Shown piece by piece: positions 22,292-34,556 of a stretch of DNA of 64,000 nucleotides. This stretch comes from Dermanyssus gallinae. Its lineage: Eukaryota; Arthropoda; Arachnida; Mesostigmata; Dermanyssidae. The DNA lies in contig QVRM01006416.1 in the NCBI GenBank assembly GCA_003439945.1, positions 1,936,001-2,000,000 on the forward strand. Direction: 5' to 3'. Both the position numbers and the translations under genes were made by a program. The notes under the pieces are model-generated. The model saw nothing but the letters and a program-made list of their open reading frames with translations. It was not told where the DNA came from and did not search any database. Numbering within the stretch: the stretch's first letter is position 1; every line of letters starts with the position of its first letter.

Positions 22292-23660
22292 GTTACGTTC
22301 GCCAAGGCGGCCAAGTGGCGATAACATGATGGCTCAGCTACGTTTATGGCACGTGACGTTAGCTGTCCAGCCCACAACAGCTGCCCGCTCCACCAGCAGG
22401 AGCAGCAGTAAAGGGCGCTCATTATTTACCCACTCGTTTGGCGAATTTACGGCAGATACTACGATGCCAGCGCCCCCAGTTCGCGTCTTGCCATCTTCAT
22501 CAGCGACCGACGGTCATAACGACAACGACGAGACTGGTGATGACCGCATCAACCACCACAAGGACAACCACGACGAAGACGCAATTCGTTCATGCTGCCT
22601 CATCAGCGACATCAGCAGTTTCAGGCAGTTAATAAACAGAAAACAAATAGCTGTATAGATAGCGACGGATAGATAGATATGCAGATAAATAGATGAAATG
22701 AATGAAGAAAATATATAGATGGTAGAGTGATTAATCAAGACCTGCAATGACACTGACCACAACATGGGATTTCCGTCAATTGGTCTATAGATCAATTAAC
22801 TTACACTCAAATACGGCTAGCGGTTACGACATCTCCCCCGCCCTTCTCATTCATTTCGAGAAATCCCGTGATAGATGTACAAAAAAAGCCAAGGATAGGG
22901 AAAGTATGGCTCATATGAAGGCTGCCATTGTCTGAAACTCAAACATAGTATAAGGATCGGTAGAGAAGATTTTGATCTTGATTCTGCGTTCCCCCCATGC
23001 CGCGTCGGACGATTCAACCAAAAAAAATCTGCTTAATACTTCGCGTGCGTGTGCATTTGGGAGCGTGAAAACGGACTCACAAACCCACTAAAATTCAGTC
23101 GTTTACTTTGGCCTGTGTCGGGGGTGGGCGAAGTACTATCTTCCCGAGGGTACTTACCTCTTAGGTTCCGAGACAGTGGCTCTCGTTAAATATTGAAACA
23201 GCACAGTCTTTGTAGTAGTGCCACATATCATTAGTAAAAAAATATTATTGTTATTTAATTATTATTAGTATTAACAAAATTAGTATTAAAAATGGTGCGC
23301 GTAACAGCCACCGTTAGCTGTTAAGCGCGGTTTTTTTGAGATCAGGAAGCATTGATTTTTAGCTAACAACAAAGCATGCTGTCACAAGAACTGTTGTATA
23401 AATCTTAATGTATCAACATTCGGCACCCTCGGCACATTAAAAATATGCGGCACGGCGATCCCAAGCCTACAGGGAACGGATAGTGATCCCCCTCCGGGTC
23501 GAGGGAAATCTTCCCCCTGACACTGACATTTTATGCCGTTCGATTTTTCCTGTGTGGTTCCTCGAAGAGTAACAGAACACTAAAAATCACACAGCTACTG
23601 GCAATGTTTTGTTAGAAATTGCATTACACCTGTATAAAAAATAAGAATAATGATTTAAAC
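22292..23660. other. No gene recognised
   Basis: ORFs at 22326-22935 are low-complexity or motif-free. No transposon motif was seen. Confidence 0.5.
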
Positions 23661-23699
23661 ATATATGTATCGCTCTTTGTATGTTACTTTAAAGATATC

Positions 23700-23923
23700 A
23701 GGACTCTTTTGCAAGCCCCCCTTGCATATATATTTTTTTCTTTTCCGTAAGGCTAATGTCCGTGTACGGTTTTTTATGCCATGGCCGATTTTTAATGTAC
23801 TCCGGCATTTACCTTGTCTATATTGGAAACCGTGCAAACCAATGGAAGAGTGGCCGGCCTGGGTCTCGAACCCAAGCTTCACGAATGCAAGGCAAACCTT
23901 TGCCACTAAGCCATCTTGCTCGG

Positions 23924-23924
<1 letters not shown>
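23700..23924 (-). mobile_element. tRNA-like SINE head (second family), minus strand
   Basis: On the minus strand, 23922-23845 has an A-box-like tggcttagtggcaaagg and, about 40 bp later, the B-box ttgggttcgagacccag. The latter forms a 5-bp T-stem (ttggg/cccag) around ttcgaga. The outer ends do not pair as an acceptor stem, so this is not an intact tRNA gene. The downstream body (to about 23700) would be the SINE tail region. Immediately upstream lies (AT)n at 23925. It is unrelated to the other SINE family in its body. Confidence 0.62.

Positions 23925-23957
<33 letters not shown>
23925..23957. repeat. (TA)n microsatellite
   Basis: TA run directly abutting the 5' end of the minus-strand tRNA-like element. 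Confidence 0.95.
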
Positions 23958-23960
<3 letters not shown>

Positions 23961-24470
23961 TTAAAACGTTTATCAAGGTGTGTCATTTATTTAGTAGCGC
24001 GCTCATACCACACTTTTGCTTCGTCAGCAGTCACAGCCGGACGTGAAAATGTCCATCGTTTCCTATCTGGCTTGAGTCCTAGCCTATGGCAGCCACGCAC
24101 CCCTCGAGACCTTCTGTTTCTGCACAGTGTCTAATGAACGCCACATTTCATCAGGCGTCAGAGAAGCCACCTGCCGTATGCTCATGCATACGAGATCCAT
24201 CTACCTCTCTGTCTTTCTGTGTGCGTATCTCTTTGCTTCATTCTCGCAACATTTTTCATTTGTGACATGGTACTTTCCTGTGCACATGTCCCGCAACCAT
24301 CAACGAAGCTTGCGTAATATATAGCCCCTGGGGCTTTCCTTTACTTTTCGCTTTTGGCTTTTATTTCCTCATACGTATCGGGGTTTGAGATCAGCGTGCG
24401 TAAAATGATTAGGTGTGCACCTATACGCACCTGATCGAGCACACGTGGTGATCGCTTTACGAATATTGCA

Positions 24471-24471
<1 letters not shown>
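23958..24471. other. No gene recognised
   Basis: One 65-codon ORF; nothing recognised. Confidence 0.5.

Positions 24472-24552
<81 letters not shown>
24472..24552. repeat. (TAA)n(TTA)n self-complementary microsatellite
   Basis: About 10 TAA units switch abruptly to about 17 ATT units, so the two halves can pair as a perfect hairpin. Confidence 0.96.
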
Positions 24553-25376
24553 GTATTATATCTGATAGGGCTACAGTAATCACATTTAATCACATAATAA
24601 ATGTTTAGCTTGGGACCCTTCAGTGTCTTGCATTGTAGCGTAAGGACATTTTCTCTGCCAGGGATTAAGCATATAATCCGGCGATGCACCAACACCCGCT
24701 ACTTCATGAGCATTGGCTTATCTTGCGGTTTATTTCAATTTCCCCTGGACAGAGTAACCCAGAAGAAAGTCGGCTTTATAAAGCCCGACAGGAATTACAA
24801 ATCCACTCGACTCATATACGGTTCTATGAACGATCGTCGGTGTTCTAGAGAATGATCTCACAGACTTTGATAGCATTGGTCATAATGTAGCCGCATATTA
24901 TATCGTCTATATCACTATAGCCGAAGAGACATTTGACGGAATGATTAAACTCGAGCTTTGAAACGAAAAGCATCATTAGACTTGTGAAATATGAGTTTAG
25001 CGTCTAACCTTGGATCTAAGGTGGGCGCTTATGGATTTTAAGCTTGGCTGAAACTGCTGAAAATCAACGAAATAAAAGAGGCCAGAACCTACTAATTGAA
25101 TGAAACATTGATTTAAAAAGGGACTTCATGCCGGCGACAGTTGCGACTTCTTTGTTTTACCTGAAAATATAAAGAAGTTGATACCTCTCTGAACTTGAAG
25201 CAATAAAAAAACAATTGCTAAATATCTATCCGTATTGATAAATATCGTAATTGAAAATTTAGCTAATATAGACGGCAACATATGTATGTACTGATTCACC
25301 TATGAATGTAAAACGATTCTTAAATTATATCGTTAAATATCAATTCGTATTGATAAATGTTGTACGTAAAATTTTG

Positions 25377-25378
<2 letters not shown>
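24553..25378. other. No gene recognised
   Basis: An 84-codon ORF (24601-24855) has no known domain. A small local repeat is visible: tcaattcgtattgataaat (about 25338) resembles tatccgtattgataaat (about 25225). Confidence 0.5.

Positions 25379-25423
<45 letters not shown>
25379..25423. repeat. (TA)n microsatellite
   Basis: Uninterrupted TA run. Confidence 0.96.
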
Positions 25424-25425
<2 letters not shown>

Positions 25426-26394
25426 TAGATTGAACAGAATGTAACTGGAATGAATAGTTTGTTTTTAAATGTCCGGTACGCCTCTGAAAAGTCCGCTTAC
25501 AAAACCGATATCTATATGAGCGCAAAGAAATCTTCGAGAGCTTCGTAAAATGCTTTCATTTTTACGAAATAGGCAGTGAAATTTTTCAAGTAAGGCGAGG
25601 GGCGGAGGGGAGGGGGCAATTTTATATGAATTCAATACCTACGTACTGTCCAGAATATTTAGAGCGCATTCATTCGCATTTCACAGAATTTACGAGCGAC
25701 TCTGAGTGATTTAGCCATGGAGTTCGGGGCGTGTCCTAAAGCCGTCATCACTCGTTTTAATGTCCATGGTTCATATCAAAATGTAACCAATCAGCACCAC
25801 ATAATTTTAGTGAGCGCAACAAACACCTGTATATATATATATACTTTACACTACGGGTGTACTTCATGATTATTGTACGTCAGTGCCGAAAGACGACATG
25901 TTCTTCTCATAGGCCGACACGAACGTGTTTAATCAACGAATTTCAGTTGCTATTCAAATGCTGTCTGAATTCAAATAAATGTCAAGTGTTGGTTACTAGG
26001 CTTCCAACAAAGTCTTCTTACTTTCTTGGCATAGATCAAGGTCTCGGACAAACATCGTCGTTTGTTAGCTTGTAGACATTTGTAGTAATATTGTGTTTCT
26101 TTTCTTTTCGTAGATCTTGTCACAATCTGTGTCTACGGTCTAGCTACCAAACAGTCTCGGTCAGCTATTGCCGGCGCATGTTGCCGCTATTTGGCGCTCC
26201 GTTGAGCGACGAAACAGCACGGCACCAAAAATAGCGGATGACCGTTACGCTAGTAACTCGTTCATTTATGGGCAACAGGCGCGTATCGTCGATTGAACGC
26301 AATCGAACTGGCGATTACAATCGACCAGACAGCGTCAGTGGTGACACAACAACCGTTAACGGTAACAATAGCGATGACCGAAAAATGGCAATAA
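25424..26394. other. No gene recognised; short (TA)n near 25831-25842
   Basis: Nothing recognised on either strand. Confidence 0.5.
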
Positions 26395-26535
26395 CAACCC
26401 AAATAAACGACAACAAGAGCAGGGCAAACAACAGTAATAACAAACAAAGGCAACGAGAACAACAATAGCAACAACAATAATAACAAACAGTGTAGCGAGA
26501 CAGACAATAATGACAGCAACAACAATAACAACGTA
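26395..26535 (+). repeat. (CAA/AAC)n degenerate array
   Basis: CAA, GCA and AAT triplets with many interruptions. Confidence 0.88.
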
Positions 26536-26725
26536 ATCATTTGCGACTTGACGCAGCTTTTTTAAGCGGTTATATTACGCGTTCTTGGCATTTTGTCCCA
26601 AACGTCGGCATAATGGCAAACCTCGTCTCGCAAGCCAATTGCTTCCTCTTTTTTGACACCTTTTGATAAAAGCAGTTTTCAGATCAACAGATGGGCAAAT
26701 GGTGGTTTAGCTTGATTCTTGACGC

Positions 26726-27034
26726 TTGGCAATATCAATGGCAACCGAGCAGCTGTTAACATGCGACGACTCGGCTCCTGATTTGAAGTGCCAATCTGTG
26801 CCGTACCGTTCAGCACAGGCAGCAGCAGCGGCGGCTACCTACCGCGTTAGGAAACGGCGCCTATTTGAGGCAATCGGTTGCGTTCGACGCTCCCATGTTC
26901 CTCTCTTTATGGCACCTCCTCTCGACCCTTCACGTGAGGCCGCCCGTCGAACCAGCAAATCATTCGAGACAACAACACACCACCGGATAGATCCTAGCTA
27001 CACTGCACTGTCTCACAACGCGACAGTAACCTAG
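26726..27034 (+). CDS. Orphan ORF, 102 codons, coding status uncertain
   Basis: An open frame of 102 codons starts at ATG or a near-cognate codon. It has an alanine run (AAAAAA at about residues 33-38) and then a basic stretch (RVRKRRLF). Unlike most ORFs here it is not simple repeat and has mixed composition. No domain, signal peptide or membrane segment was recognised, and no splice partner is visible. It ends shortly before an (AT)n tract. It could be a chance ORF; there is no supporting context. Confidence 0.15.
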   Translation: MAISMATEQLLTCDDSAPDLKCQSVPYRSAQAAAAAATYRVRKRRLFEAIGCVRRSHVPLFMAPPLDPSREAARRTSKSFETTTHHRIDPSYTALSHNATVT

Positions 27035-27038
27035 AAGC

Positions 27039-27039
<1 letters not shown>

Positions 27040-27086
<47 letters not shown>
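27040..27086. repeat. (AT)n microsatellite
   Basis: Uninterrupted AT run. Confidence 0.96.
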
Positions 27087-27089
<3 letters not shown>

Positions 27090-28734
27090 TACATACATAT
27101 AATCAGTGATAAAAATGTTTTTTGGCTCCGGGGGAAGTATGGTAATTACATAATTCTGTCTGCTTATCGGGCTAGACGGATAGTCTCTGAGTTTGTTGCC
27201 CATAATAGAAAGCGACATTATTACAATTGGTTGTGGAGACGCCCGGAAGCTTAGGAAAGTATGCTAATGACGAAACCGGATGGGTTAGACAAAGCAATAT
27301 AACGGGGTCAATAATGATATCTGGCTTCTCTTCTAAGGTTGTCTTAATATCTCATTGGTTATTATAAATATGCATATGACCGGAATATTCGTATCTCTTA
27401 ACTGCCTATTTGTAGTTCAGCCTGTCTTGCGTGATGTAAGCAACCATTGAGACCTAGGGTGAGGATTGTAACAGGAGGATTGTAACCTGCCGTCCCAGGC
27501 AAGCAAGGACTCTCGTGCAAAGAAAGGAGGATAGAATCGATTAGAGAGAGCTTTTATTCTAAAAACAATGAGAGTGAGATAATATGGCTGACGGCGGTGA
27601 TAGTCACGTGCTTGCCCGCTTTTGCCGACTGCTATACATTTGGGCGCTCTGAAGCTGCACTTTGGGCCAGGTTCACTAGAGAACATGTTAGCACATGGCG
27701 ACAGGCTACAGAAACCGATGCAAGGATATGTGTTGGGTAAGCCTCGTCTTAGTCAGCACCTCTTTCTACAGTATTGTCTTCCCGGGAAAGATACTAGAAT
27801 AGCGCTATCTAGGCATGAAGATCTATTTTCTTTTCTATCACCGCCGATAGTGACTAAGGGTAACTTGCAATAAGATGACACACTTGTAATACACTTACCA
27901 CTACTACCACTACACCGTACACAGTTAAACTTATAAGGGCGATGTATTAACGTTCTAACTGCTTCAAGCTTCTTAGAAGTCAGAAAGCATTTATATGGCT
28001 TTATCGCCACAAATATAGATCATCTGCATCATTTCCTGTTTCTTGGTAAAATGCGCGTCCTTTGTCGGAGCAGCAATTATCCACAACGAGGCGATGCCCT
28101 AACGAGTGGATAAAGCCAGAAAAGGCTACCAACGAAAGCTGGACACACCACACGTTGACTGTAAATGCACATATGGTCAAGTTGTGCTTGTTGAACAAAC
28201 TTGTATGTTCGGGCTGCTTTCGTATTGTGCCAAGGCACTCTCTGTTCACATGGAGATAGTTGTGTATACAAGGTACATTCCACGCGGCTATCCTTACTTG
28301 GTCTGCTTGAATACTATCCATGAGGACTATGGTGCGTGCATCTGTCGGCACTGCCTGCATGTAGCTGGCTTTCCGGCGCATACATGGATATGCCTACTCT
28401 ATTATCGCGGTTTAGAAAGCAACATATAGTCGACCTTGTTATAGATGCCTCAACTGTGTGACTACCTGTTGGAGCGGCCTAGTAAGAAAACGATCACTTA
28501 GAATCACCGCGCTACTTTAGATCGTGCCGGGCTTAAGCAAAAATATCGGCCTGCCTACGAAGGTAAGAAGTATAAAGTCAGTCGAGCAACTTTGTCAATT
28601 ATGACGGAGAATATTAGTTATCATTTTTGAATGATCTCACTCAGGGCGAGATTACGACTAGTTTATTTTCAGTTTAATGTGTTAATGGTCAGCCATCAGC
28701 TGGTAATGCTACGTCATTTCAGGGCAATCCTTTC
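27087..28734. other. No gene recognised
   Basis: Two overlapping antisense ORFs of 107-126 codons (28001-28429) are the longest here. Neither matches a known family. Confidence 0.45.
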
Positions 28735-30135
28735 GCCCGGCGATGGAAGCGACCCCACTACCGCCACTGCATTACCACGTTGAACTTCCATTCCAGATAC
28801 GCTGTATCAGGTACTCCCAGGCTCGCGCATCCTTCGTCACAGCAGTTGTTCTCTTTCCGGGCTTTTTTTGAGGAACTTGACGGTCGCTTCACCCATTGGC
28901 CCTAACGTTTCAATAGCGATCGAATGAATTACATATTGCGGCGCGACGGCTCCCGGTATTTCGACAATTTGCGACTTTCAGCAAGATGTGTGCTCGCGCC
29001 AGCTTTCCGACTTGTGCGCGCAATGTAACTGCTGGCAAGAGTACACGAAACTGTCGCGTCTCTCACTAGCAGATGGCGCCGTTCTCATGGTGTTAAGGTT
29101 TCTCCATTTGGGCCGAGGGGCTCTTTGCAGGAATCTTATTGCAGGAATCGGGGCGCTCTGCAGAGGACGGGATATGTCATTGTTGATGGCGAAATGTTTT
29201 GTATGACGACCGGTACCGAACCGGCACGACAGCGCGTGTTCAGCTGTAGCGGTAACTTTGGTCCGACATGGGTTACAGGTGTGGTCGGCGCACACAGCCT
29301 ACCCAGTTGCGGCAGTGGGAGGGCTTGTAGCCACCTCCCGTTCATTGGATCAAAATAAGCCGTAAGGCGAGCCTTTTAAATCTGGAGTTTGTGCTAGAAG
29401 TGTGCCTTGCATTTAGGTGGGCCAGCGTTCCCTGGGTACTTCGATCTTGAGGCTCTCCCCGACAAACTCGACAGTCCTTCAGGGCCTTATCGGAGGCCCT
29501 GGTCAGCTTAGCTGGGGTTTCTTCAACTCCAATTGAATTGATTATTAATTTATTAATTGTTGTCAAGGATCCCAAGTAACAAAATAATGACAACTCCCTA
29601 GCATGGCGAATTTCCGCGACGCGGTGAATTTGGCAAATCCACCAAAAGTTACGCCAGACGAGGGGTAGAAAGACTATGTCGCAAAAGGTATAACGCCGGG
29701 TGGGCATCTTGAGTTTGAAGTCTGCTGCACCATCGGCTGACTTCAACAAGTTCTCTGCGCAGAACACCATCCAGCGCCGCATCGGTAAGGGGAGCTCCCA
29801 CAAGTTCGATATTGCCCTCGGTTGTTAATTGAATGTCTGGCCATATTATCCGCAAACTCGAAACTGACTTGCCGCGGTGCTCCTCCGACAGTACAAAAAA
29901 AACTCGCATTTGTTTGCGTTGATTTTTAAGCTGGAGCACGCTTGAAATTCCTGCACCACTTTGATGTCCGCTTAAACTGTTGCCAGGCTAACGTTGCGCC
30001 ATCAAAATACCATAGCCAAAACTCCAATCGAAGCTTCGCCTGCAGTTCTGGCTGTTAGATGTTTGATAGCGATACAGAAGAGGGCTAGCTCACACGGGTC
30101 GCCTTGCTGTATCCCACACATTGATTTGAGCGTCT
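28735..30135 (-). pseudogene. RLE-type non-LTR retrotransposon, RT to C-terminus (copy 5, most complete)
   Basis: This is the longest copy, read on the minus strand through several frameshifts. The order is: GIQQGDPCELALFCIAIK (about 30117-30064), the RT block with the QGDP motif; LKINANKCEF (about 29920), the RT motif after the catalytic YxDD; then NIELVGAPLTDAALDGVL and DAHPALYLLRHSLSTP (29800-29660), the thumb. Next is a linker ending in CVCADHTCNPC, then EHALSC and GRHTKHFAINN (29300-29190), the CCHC zinc knuckle and RHxxxN of a restriction-like endonuclease. The RPD and WDATV region is largely unreadable. IAIETLGPMGEATVKFLK (about 28915-28860) and VQRGNAVAVVGSLPS (about 28790-28745) close the ORF. 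The YLDD active site is degraded and there are stop codons, so it is inactive. The knuckle, RHxxxN and RPD layout is that of R2/R4-like RLE elements; I do not assign a clade. Confidence 0.85.
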
Positions 30136-30779
30136 CCCCTTGCCACAGAAGATACGCAGGGCGTCTATACATCTGAAATATATATTAAAATTGTTATTAT
30201 TGGTGCCGATATACGTCTCTTCGTCTATTGTATTGAAATCAGTATCATCCACCTAGTTGACCTGTCGTTACTACCGTTACCGTTTCAGAATTTACTGTTG
30301 TACTGTTGTTATTATTATAATATTAATATTTTATTTGCGTTTCACCTTATTTTAACAAACATCCAATCGTGCGGCATGAGCGTGTGCATGTCAGATTTTT
30401 TCGCTGGTTATTTCCATTAATTTTAAGTTTTGCTAAGACTTGCCGAGAAACTTGGTTCCGCCCCGCCCCGTACCACATTGTGGAACTCTCTTGACAGCTC
30501 GGTGTTTTTACGTTGTTTTACTACTTGCTCTTATCCCGCCACCCCACCTGGCTCTGAATCTGAATTGTAATGCAAGTATGAGGACGCGGATGTACATGAC
30601 ACTGTCCCATTCAGACATGTTTTGTGGGGCCACATGTAAGTTTCTATGGGAGGCTTTGGGTCTGCTTGGTGCACATTACGAACGTAACGAGCAGGCAGCG
30701 TGACTCGGTCTGGAGGGGGATGCTTCAGACGCTAGTCTCCGGAAACTTGCACCACGCATTAACAAATGGCTAAACCTCT
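30136..30779. other. No gene recognised
   Basis: An 87-codon ORF at 30440-30703 has no known domain. The sequence next to 30136 may still be decayed 5' RT sequence of the minus-strand element. Confidence 0.5.
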
Positions 30780-30780
30780 A

Positions 30781-30867
<87 letters not shown>
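30780..30867. repeat. (ATT)n microsatellite
   Basis: Pure ATT triplets for 88 bases. Confidence 0.97.
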
Positions 30868-31114
30868 TTAATGTACTTAGTTTTACTGTAGTGTATTTTC
30901 GTTCTAGTTAAATTTTTACTTTAATTGTATTGTTTTAGGTATTTATACTTGATTTCTCACCATTACTATTATATTAAGAAAATAAATTGACAGTGTTCCA
31001 AATGTACAGTTTTGAGGTTCACAGGCATTTCATCGATTTTAGCAAAAGTGAATTTGATATTTGTTTCTTTATTTGAAATTATTTTCATTATTTTAGGCTA
31101 CTAATGCCAGTAAA

Positions 31115-31292
31115 GCCAGGTGGCGCGGTGCACTAGCGTGCGCCTTGCGACCTTGAAAGAGACGCATAAATGCACGGGTTCGATCCCCGCAGCTGCGTCT
31201 TTGTATGTATGTATGAGGGCCGTCTTATAAAGCAACGCCAAAACAATTTCGTAGACGTTAAATGTTGGCTGAAGGTCAGCTCAAAAATAGCT
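31115..31292 (+). mobile_element. tRNA-derived SINE, copy 3 (diverged)
   Basis: Head gccaggtggcgcggtgcac, B-box gggttcgatcccc, and body with tatgagggccgtctt, cgtagacgttaaatgttggc and ggtcagctcaaaaa. It has the same layout as copies 2 and 4 but many substitutions, so it is older. It lies between two copies of the RLE retroelement. Confidence 0.85.
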
Positions 31293-31576
31293 ATTACTGC
31301 CGCTGTTGTAAGGTTCTAGTTTCGGGTTTTACTGTCGCCTCTAAGCCGCGCCTTACGGCCATAAGTATTGAAGTCGCCTGAAGTAAACAGCATATTCCAA
31401 GGGGATTGATGGCGAAATATATGACCCCTCGCTGGCCACAAATGATTTCCGTCATCATTTTCACAGGAACTCTACTGGCATAGTACATATGATAACATCT
31501 TCAACAGAAAACAATTTCCATATTATTGCGATCGCAGCAAGCCATTCAGCGATGTCGTTACACATTGTTAACACAA

Positions 31577-32715
31577 TTAGTTATCAAGATTGTGATTAGT
31601 CATGCTGTCTGGCGGCGTTTGACGTAGGGCAAAGCTCACGGCCACCATTCTGTCCACATTTATGGCACTTGCCTTAATAAGAACAGTAAAGCTAAAAAGC
31701 TTGCGACAAAGCGAGCAAATATATATTACGAAATTGTATTCTAAACACCTTTTTACAAAGAAACACCTCCTAAGAAGCGAGGGAGGTCTCAAGATCAGAA
31801 GGGCCACTGACCTGGCCTTTGCGTACAACGCCGCTGCAGTAATCCCGTTTGGCCCCCTGCGAAGCCAGTGGTCGAAGAAGCTACTTGGTCAGAAATTAAG
31901 AACGAGACAACTAAAGCAGATCATGCGATCAGAGACGTCCTTGATCTGGAAGAACATCCCAATCAGCATGAGCTGCATAAATACATACGCGCCACTCACG
32001 GAAGCGGCGGTAGAGCACTTAGGAATGAGCTCGCAGACACCAACTCAAGAGTTGGATCGCCAACTTAACAAAAACAGCATTCGCTTACTGTTGCGACCAG
32101 TGGGAAAAAAAATCAAGTTCTCCAAAGCTCAGGAGGGCCCGTTTAAAAGCGTGCTCTGAACAAATCAGTGGCAAGTGGTTTCAAGCCCTTTCCTCGCAAC
32201 GATGCTGGACAACAACACACTCAGCATTGTTTTCGGCTTGCGGTTGAGGCAGGTAGTTTGCGCATCTCACCCATGCAATTTGTGCAGAGCACCAGTAGGC
32301 GCCGCCGATGAACACGCCTTGTCGTCACTTAGCCATTAACGATGTGATCTTTTGCACTCTTTATTCGGCCTACATTCCGGCACTGAAAGGGCTTGTTGGT
32401 CTCAGTCCGAATAGCCAGCGGAGAAACTTCTACCACTTGGGCTCGGTTTGCGGAGAACCGAGTCCAGGTGGTAAAAGCCAGAAATTGGCGTTGTAATTTA
32501 TAGTTCAGCCGATCGCCATAGAGACTTTTGGCCCAATCGGACCGGAATCTATGACATTTATTAAGGAACGGGACCGGAAAGTCATCGCTGCAACTCAGCA
32601 CTCCGCGCTAGCGATTACCTGTTGCAAAGCATATCGATCGAGCTTCAGCGCGGCAACGCTGCGGCTGCGGAAGGGCCTCTCCCGTCAGCCGTAGGTGTCC
32701 CGCAGATCCCGTAAA
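31577..32715 (+). pseudogene. RLE-type non-LTR retrotransposon, thumb to C-terminus (copy 6)
   Basis: Plus-strand copy. A 165-codon frame (31662-32159) contains RSEGGLKIRRATDLAFAY, the GGLGIRxxxDLALPAF segment after the RT thumb. It continues into the linker, with a stop near 32159. Then GKWFQALSSQRCW (about 32170-32210) matches the GxWLxALP linker. CNLCRAPVGAADEHALSSL (about 32275-32330) is the zinc knuckle, with the CxxC and H retained and the last Cys lost. AINDVIFCTLYSAYIPALK follows directly: a small deletion removed the GRxxRH part. AIETFGPIGPESMTFIKE (about 32516-32570) and ELQRGNAAAAEG (about 32640) are the C-terminal blocks. Frameshifted and inactive. It belongs to the same family as copy 5, about 1.4 kb away in the opposite orientation. 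Confidence 0.82.
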
Positions 32716-33689
32716 TAGTGTTTTTATTCTTCATATTTTTTGCTAATGAAAATAAAAATCATACGTATTATTTAGAACTATGTACGTATATAATCGGTCA
32801 GAGAAGCTCTAGAAATCCCCGAGTAATTAAGAGATTACGCCGCGATTTTTGCGGCATGAGACCCTGTGAAATGAGTTGCTCTCGTCTTAGGTTGGCAACA
32901 TGCTGGACCCTAATTCTTTCCAAATGGCGCGCACGCTGAGGATAGGTGCCGTAGTGCGGGACGTGCCGGTCTCATGCACGCCGGCGGTATTCTACTTGCA
33001 TCACAGCTCAGTCAAGCCAGGGTGGGTAGCGCAACATGTGGAAACCGTAACCGAAAAGGAGTAAATATTCTGAACACTTGCCGGGTACCTAGTCTTGGTT
33101 GTAGGTTCGTTGTAGGCTGGTGTTTTTTTTTGCTACGTGCTCACTTCCACCAGAGCCTCTTCATCTAATTGCAGCATGACGCTTCTAGGTCGTCGAGGCG
33201 TCTCAGTAGCCATCTGATGGCTAATCGGTTGGGGTACGCAACGAGCATTTCTCGTCGATCAGCAAAATAATGCAGCAAATAGTTTCACAGCTGCAGGCTC
33301 GAACGCGGCGCACTTTATATGACAATTTTTATTAATGACGGTGACGTAAGGGCCTCTGTGTGTGCTGTGTTTTGATGGTCTTTATGTTGACCGTCACGTT
33401 GTGGCGTCAAAGCACGCAGGCACCCTAGAGGTCATGTATGTAGGCAGAACCCCCACTTTCTCTCTTGTCTCGGAACATGTTACAGAATCTAATGTGCCTC
33501 GGATGGAAATGCTGGTTGCAAGGCTTATTTTGCATCGTTTGCATGTAAATGAGTTACTGTTGCTTGCCAGCATGGGGGGGGCATAGACAGAAAATACATA
33601 TTGTACCGTATTGAGCTTCTATTATCAAGTCTACTTCCTAGTGCACGCTGTAATTGAACGCCAAGCTGCGTTCGTGAAGATGAACATTA
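32716..33689. other. No gene recognised
   Basis: ORFs of 62-74 codons only. No motif recognised. Confidence 0.5.
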
Positions 33690-33719
33690 ATATAAATATA
33701 TATATATATATATATATAA
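33690..33719. repeat. (AT)n microsatellite flanked by a 12-bp direct repeat
   Basis: aagatgaacatt occurs immediately before (about 33677) and immediately after (about 33718) the AT tract. Confidence 0.93.
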
Positions 33720-34470
33720 GATGAACATTGAATGTCAATTCGAGGTACATATCTCTTATATTAAGACAATAAATCTATGTATGCACAGATAATGCAAATT
33801 AGTGACATTTAACGCATCGTGTTAATACTAACCACAGAGCAATGTGTAACAATTGCCCATTAAGCACAGAATATTGTCTAGCACAGAAGCTGGCTGAAAC
33901 GTTTAACGCATCGCTTATGAGCAGGACTTTACTCTTTGTCTACAACGAATTAGATGAAAATCCGTTTAGTTTGCCGACCCACATCACCCACACACGCAAA
34001 TCTATTGAAATATCCAACTAAAAGCAATGTGCAGTTGAGAGGGTCGTACCAGTGTGTAGTTGCAAAAGAAACACACGAACAGACGCAAAAGTCGCTCAGA
34101 AGTATGCTACTCTCCCATGTTTCTCTGCAGAATCTGCATGCAGTGGAGATGGGGTCAGTGGGGAGATGATGCGATGCTCGCATGACACTAAGCTGTGCGC
34201 GCATAACTGAGCGTAAGAGAGCATCACACCACTACTAAATTGGCTCGGTTATTTTTCGAGGTCGCTAGGCATAGTGCCCTGTGGGAGTCCTTTGGGCCGC
34301 GTCTCGTCAAACGTTATCGTCAAACGCTATCGTCGCACCAAGCGTCAGTACGCGCTGGCTGTCCTTGCGTTCGGGTGTTGTTATCCCTTGAGGCTCTCTC
34401 TACGGGCTGCTACCTATAGTCCAGCATGTATGTATTCTACCCGCTACTCTTCGTGCGACTGACACTCTAA
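33720..34470. other. No gene recognised
   Basis: Antisense-overlapping ORFs at 33950-34204 without a known domain. Confidence 0.5.
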
Positions 34471-34471
34471 A

Positions 34472-34556
34472 TAATTAAATAGAACGTGTGATTGTTTGTG
34501 TAAGTGCTTGACGTGGAGTACTACTCTGCAGCCTGAGCAACAGTAAACGCTGTGCG
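34472..34556 (+). repeat. Dispersed repeat, copy A (partner at 35690-35762)
   Basis: aattaaatagaacgtgtgat is followed by ctgcagcctgagcaacagtaaRcgct. The second copy has the same order with a shorter middle. Confidence 0.75.

Noticed and set aside
28001..28429. Overlapping antisense ORFs of 126 and 107 codons
   Set aside because: Both strands are open over the same bases, no motif was recognised, and there are no convincing splice or start signals.
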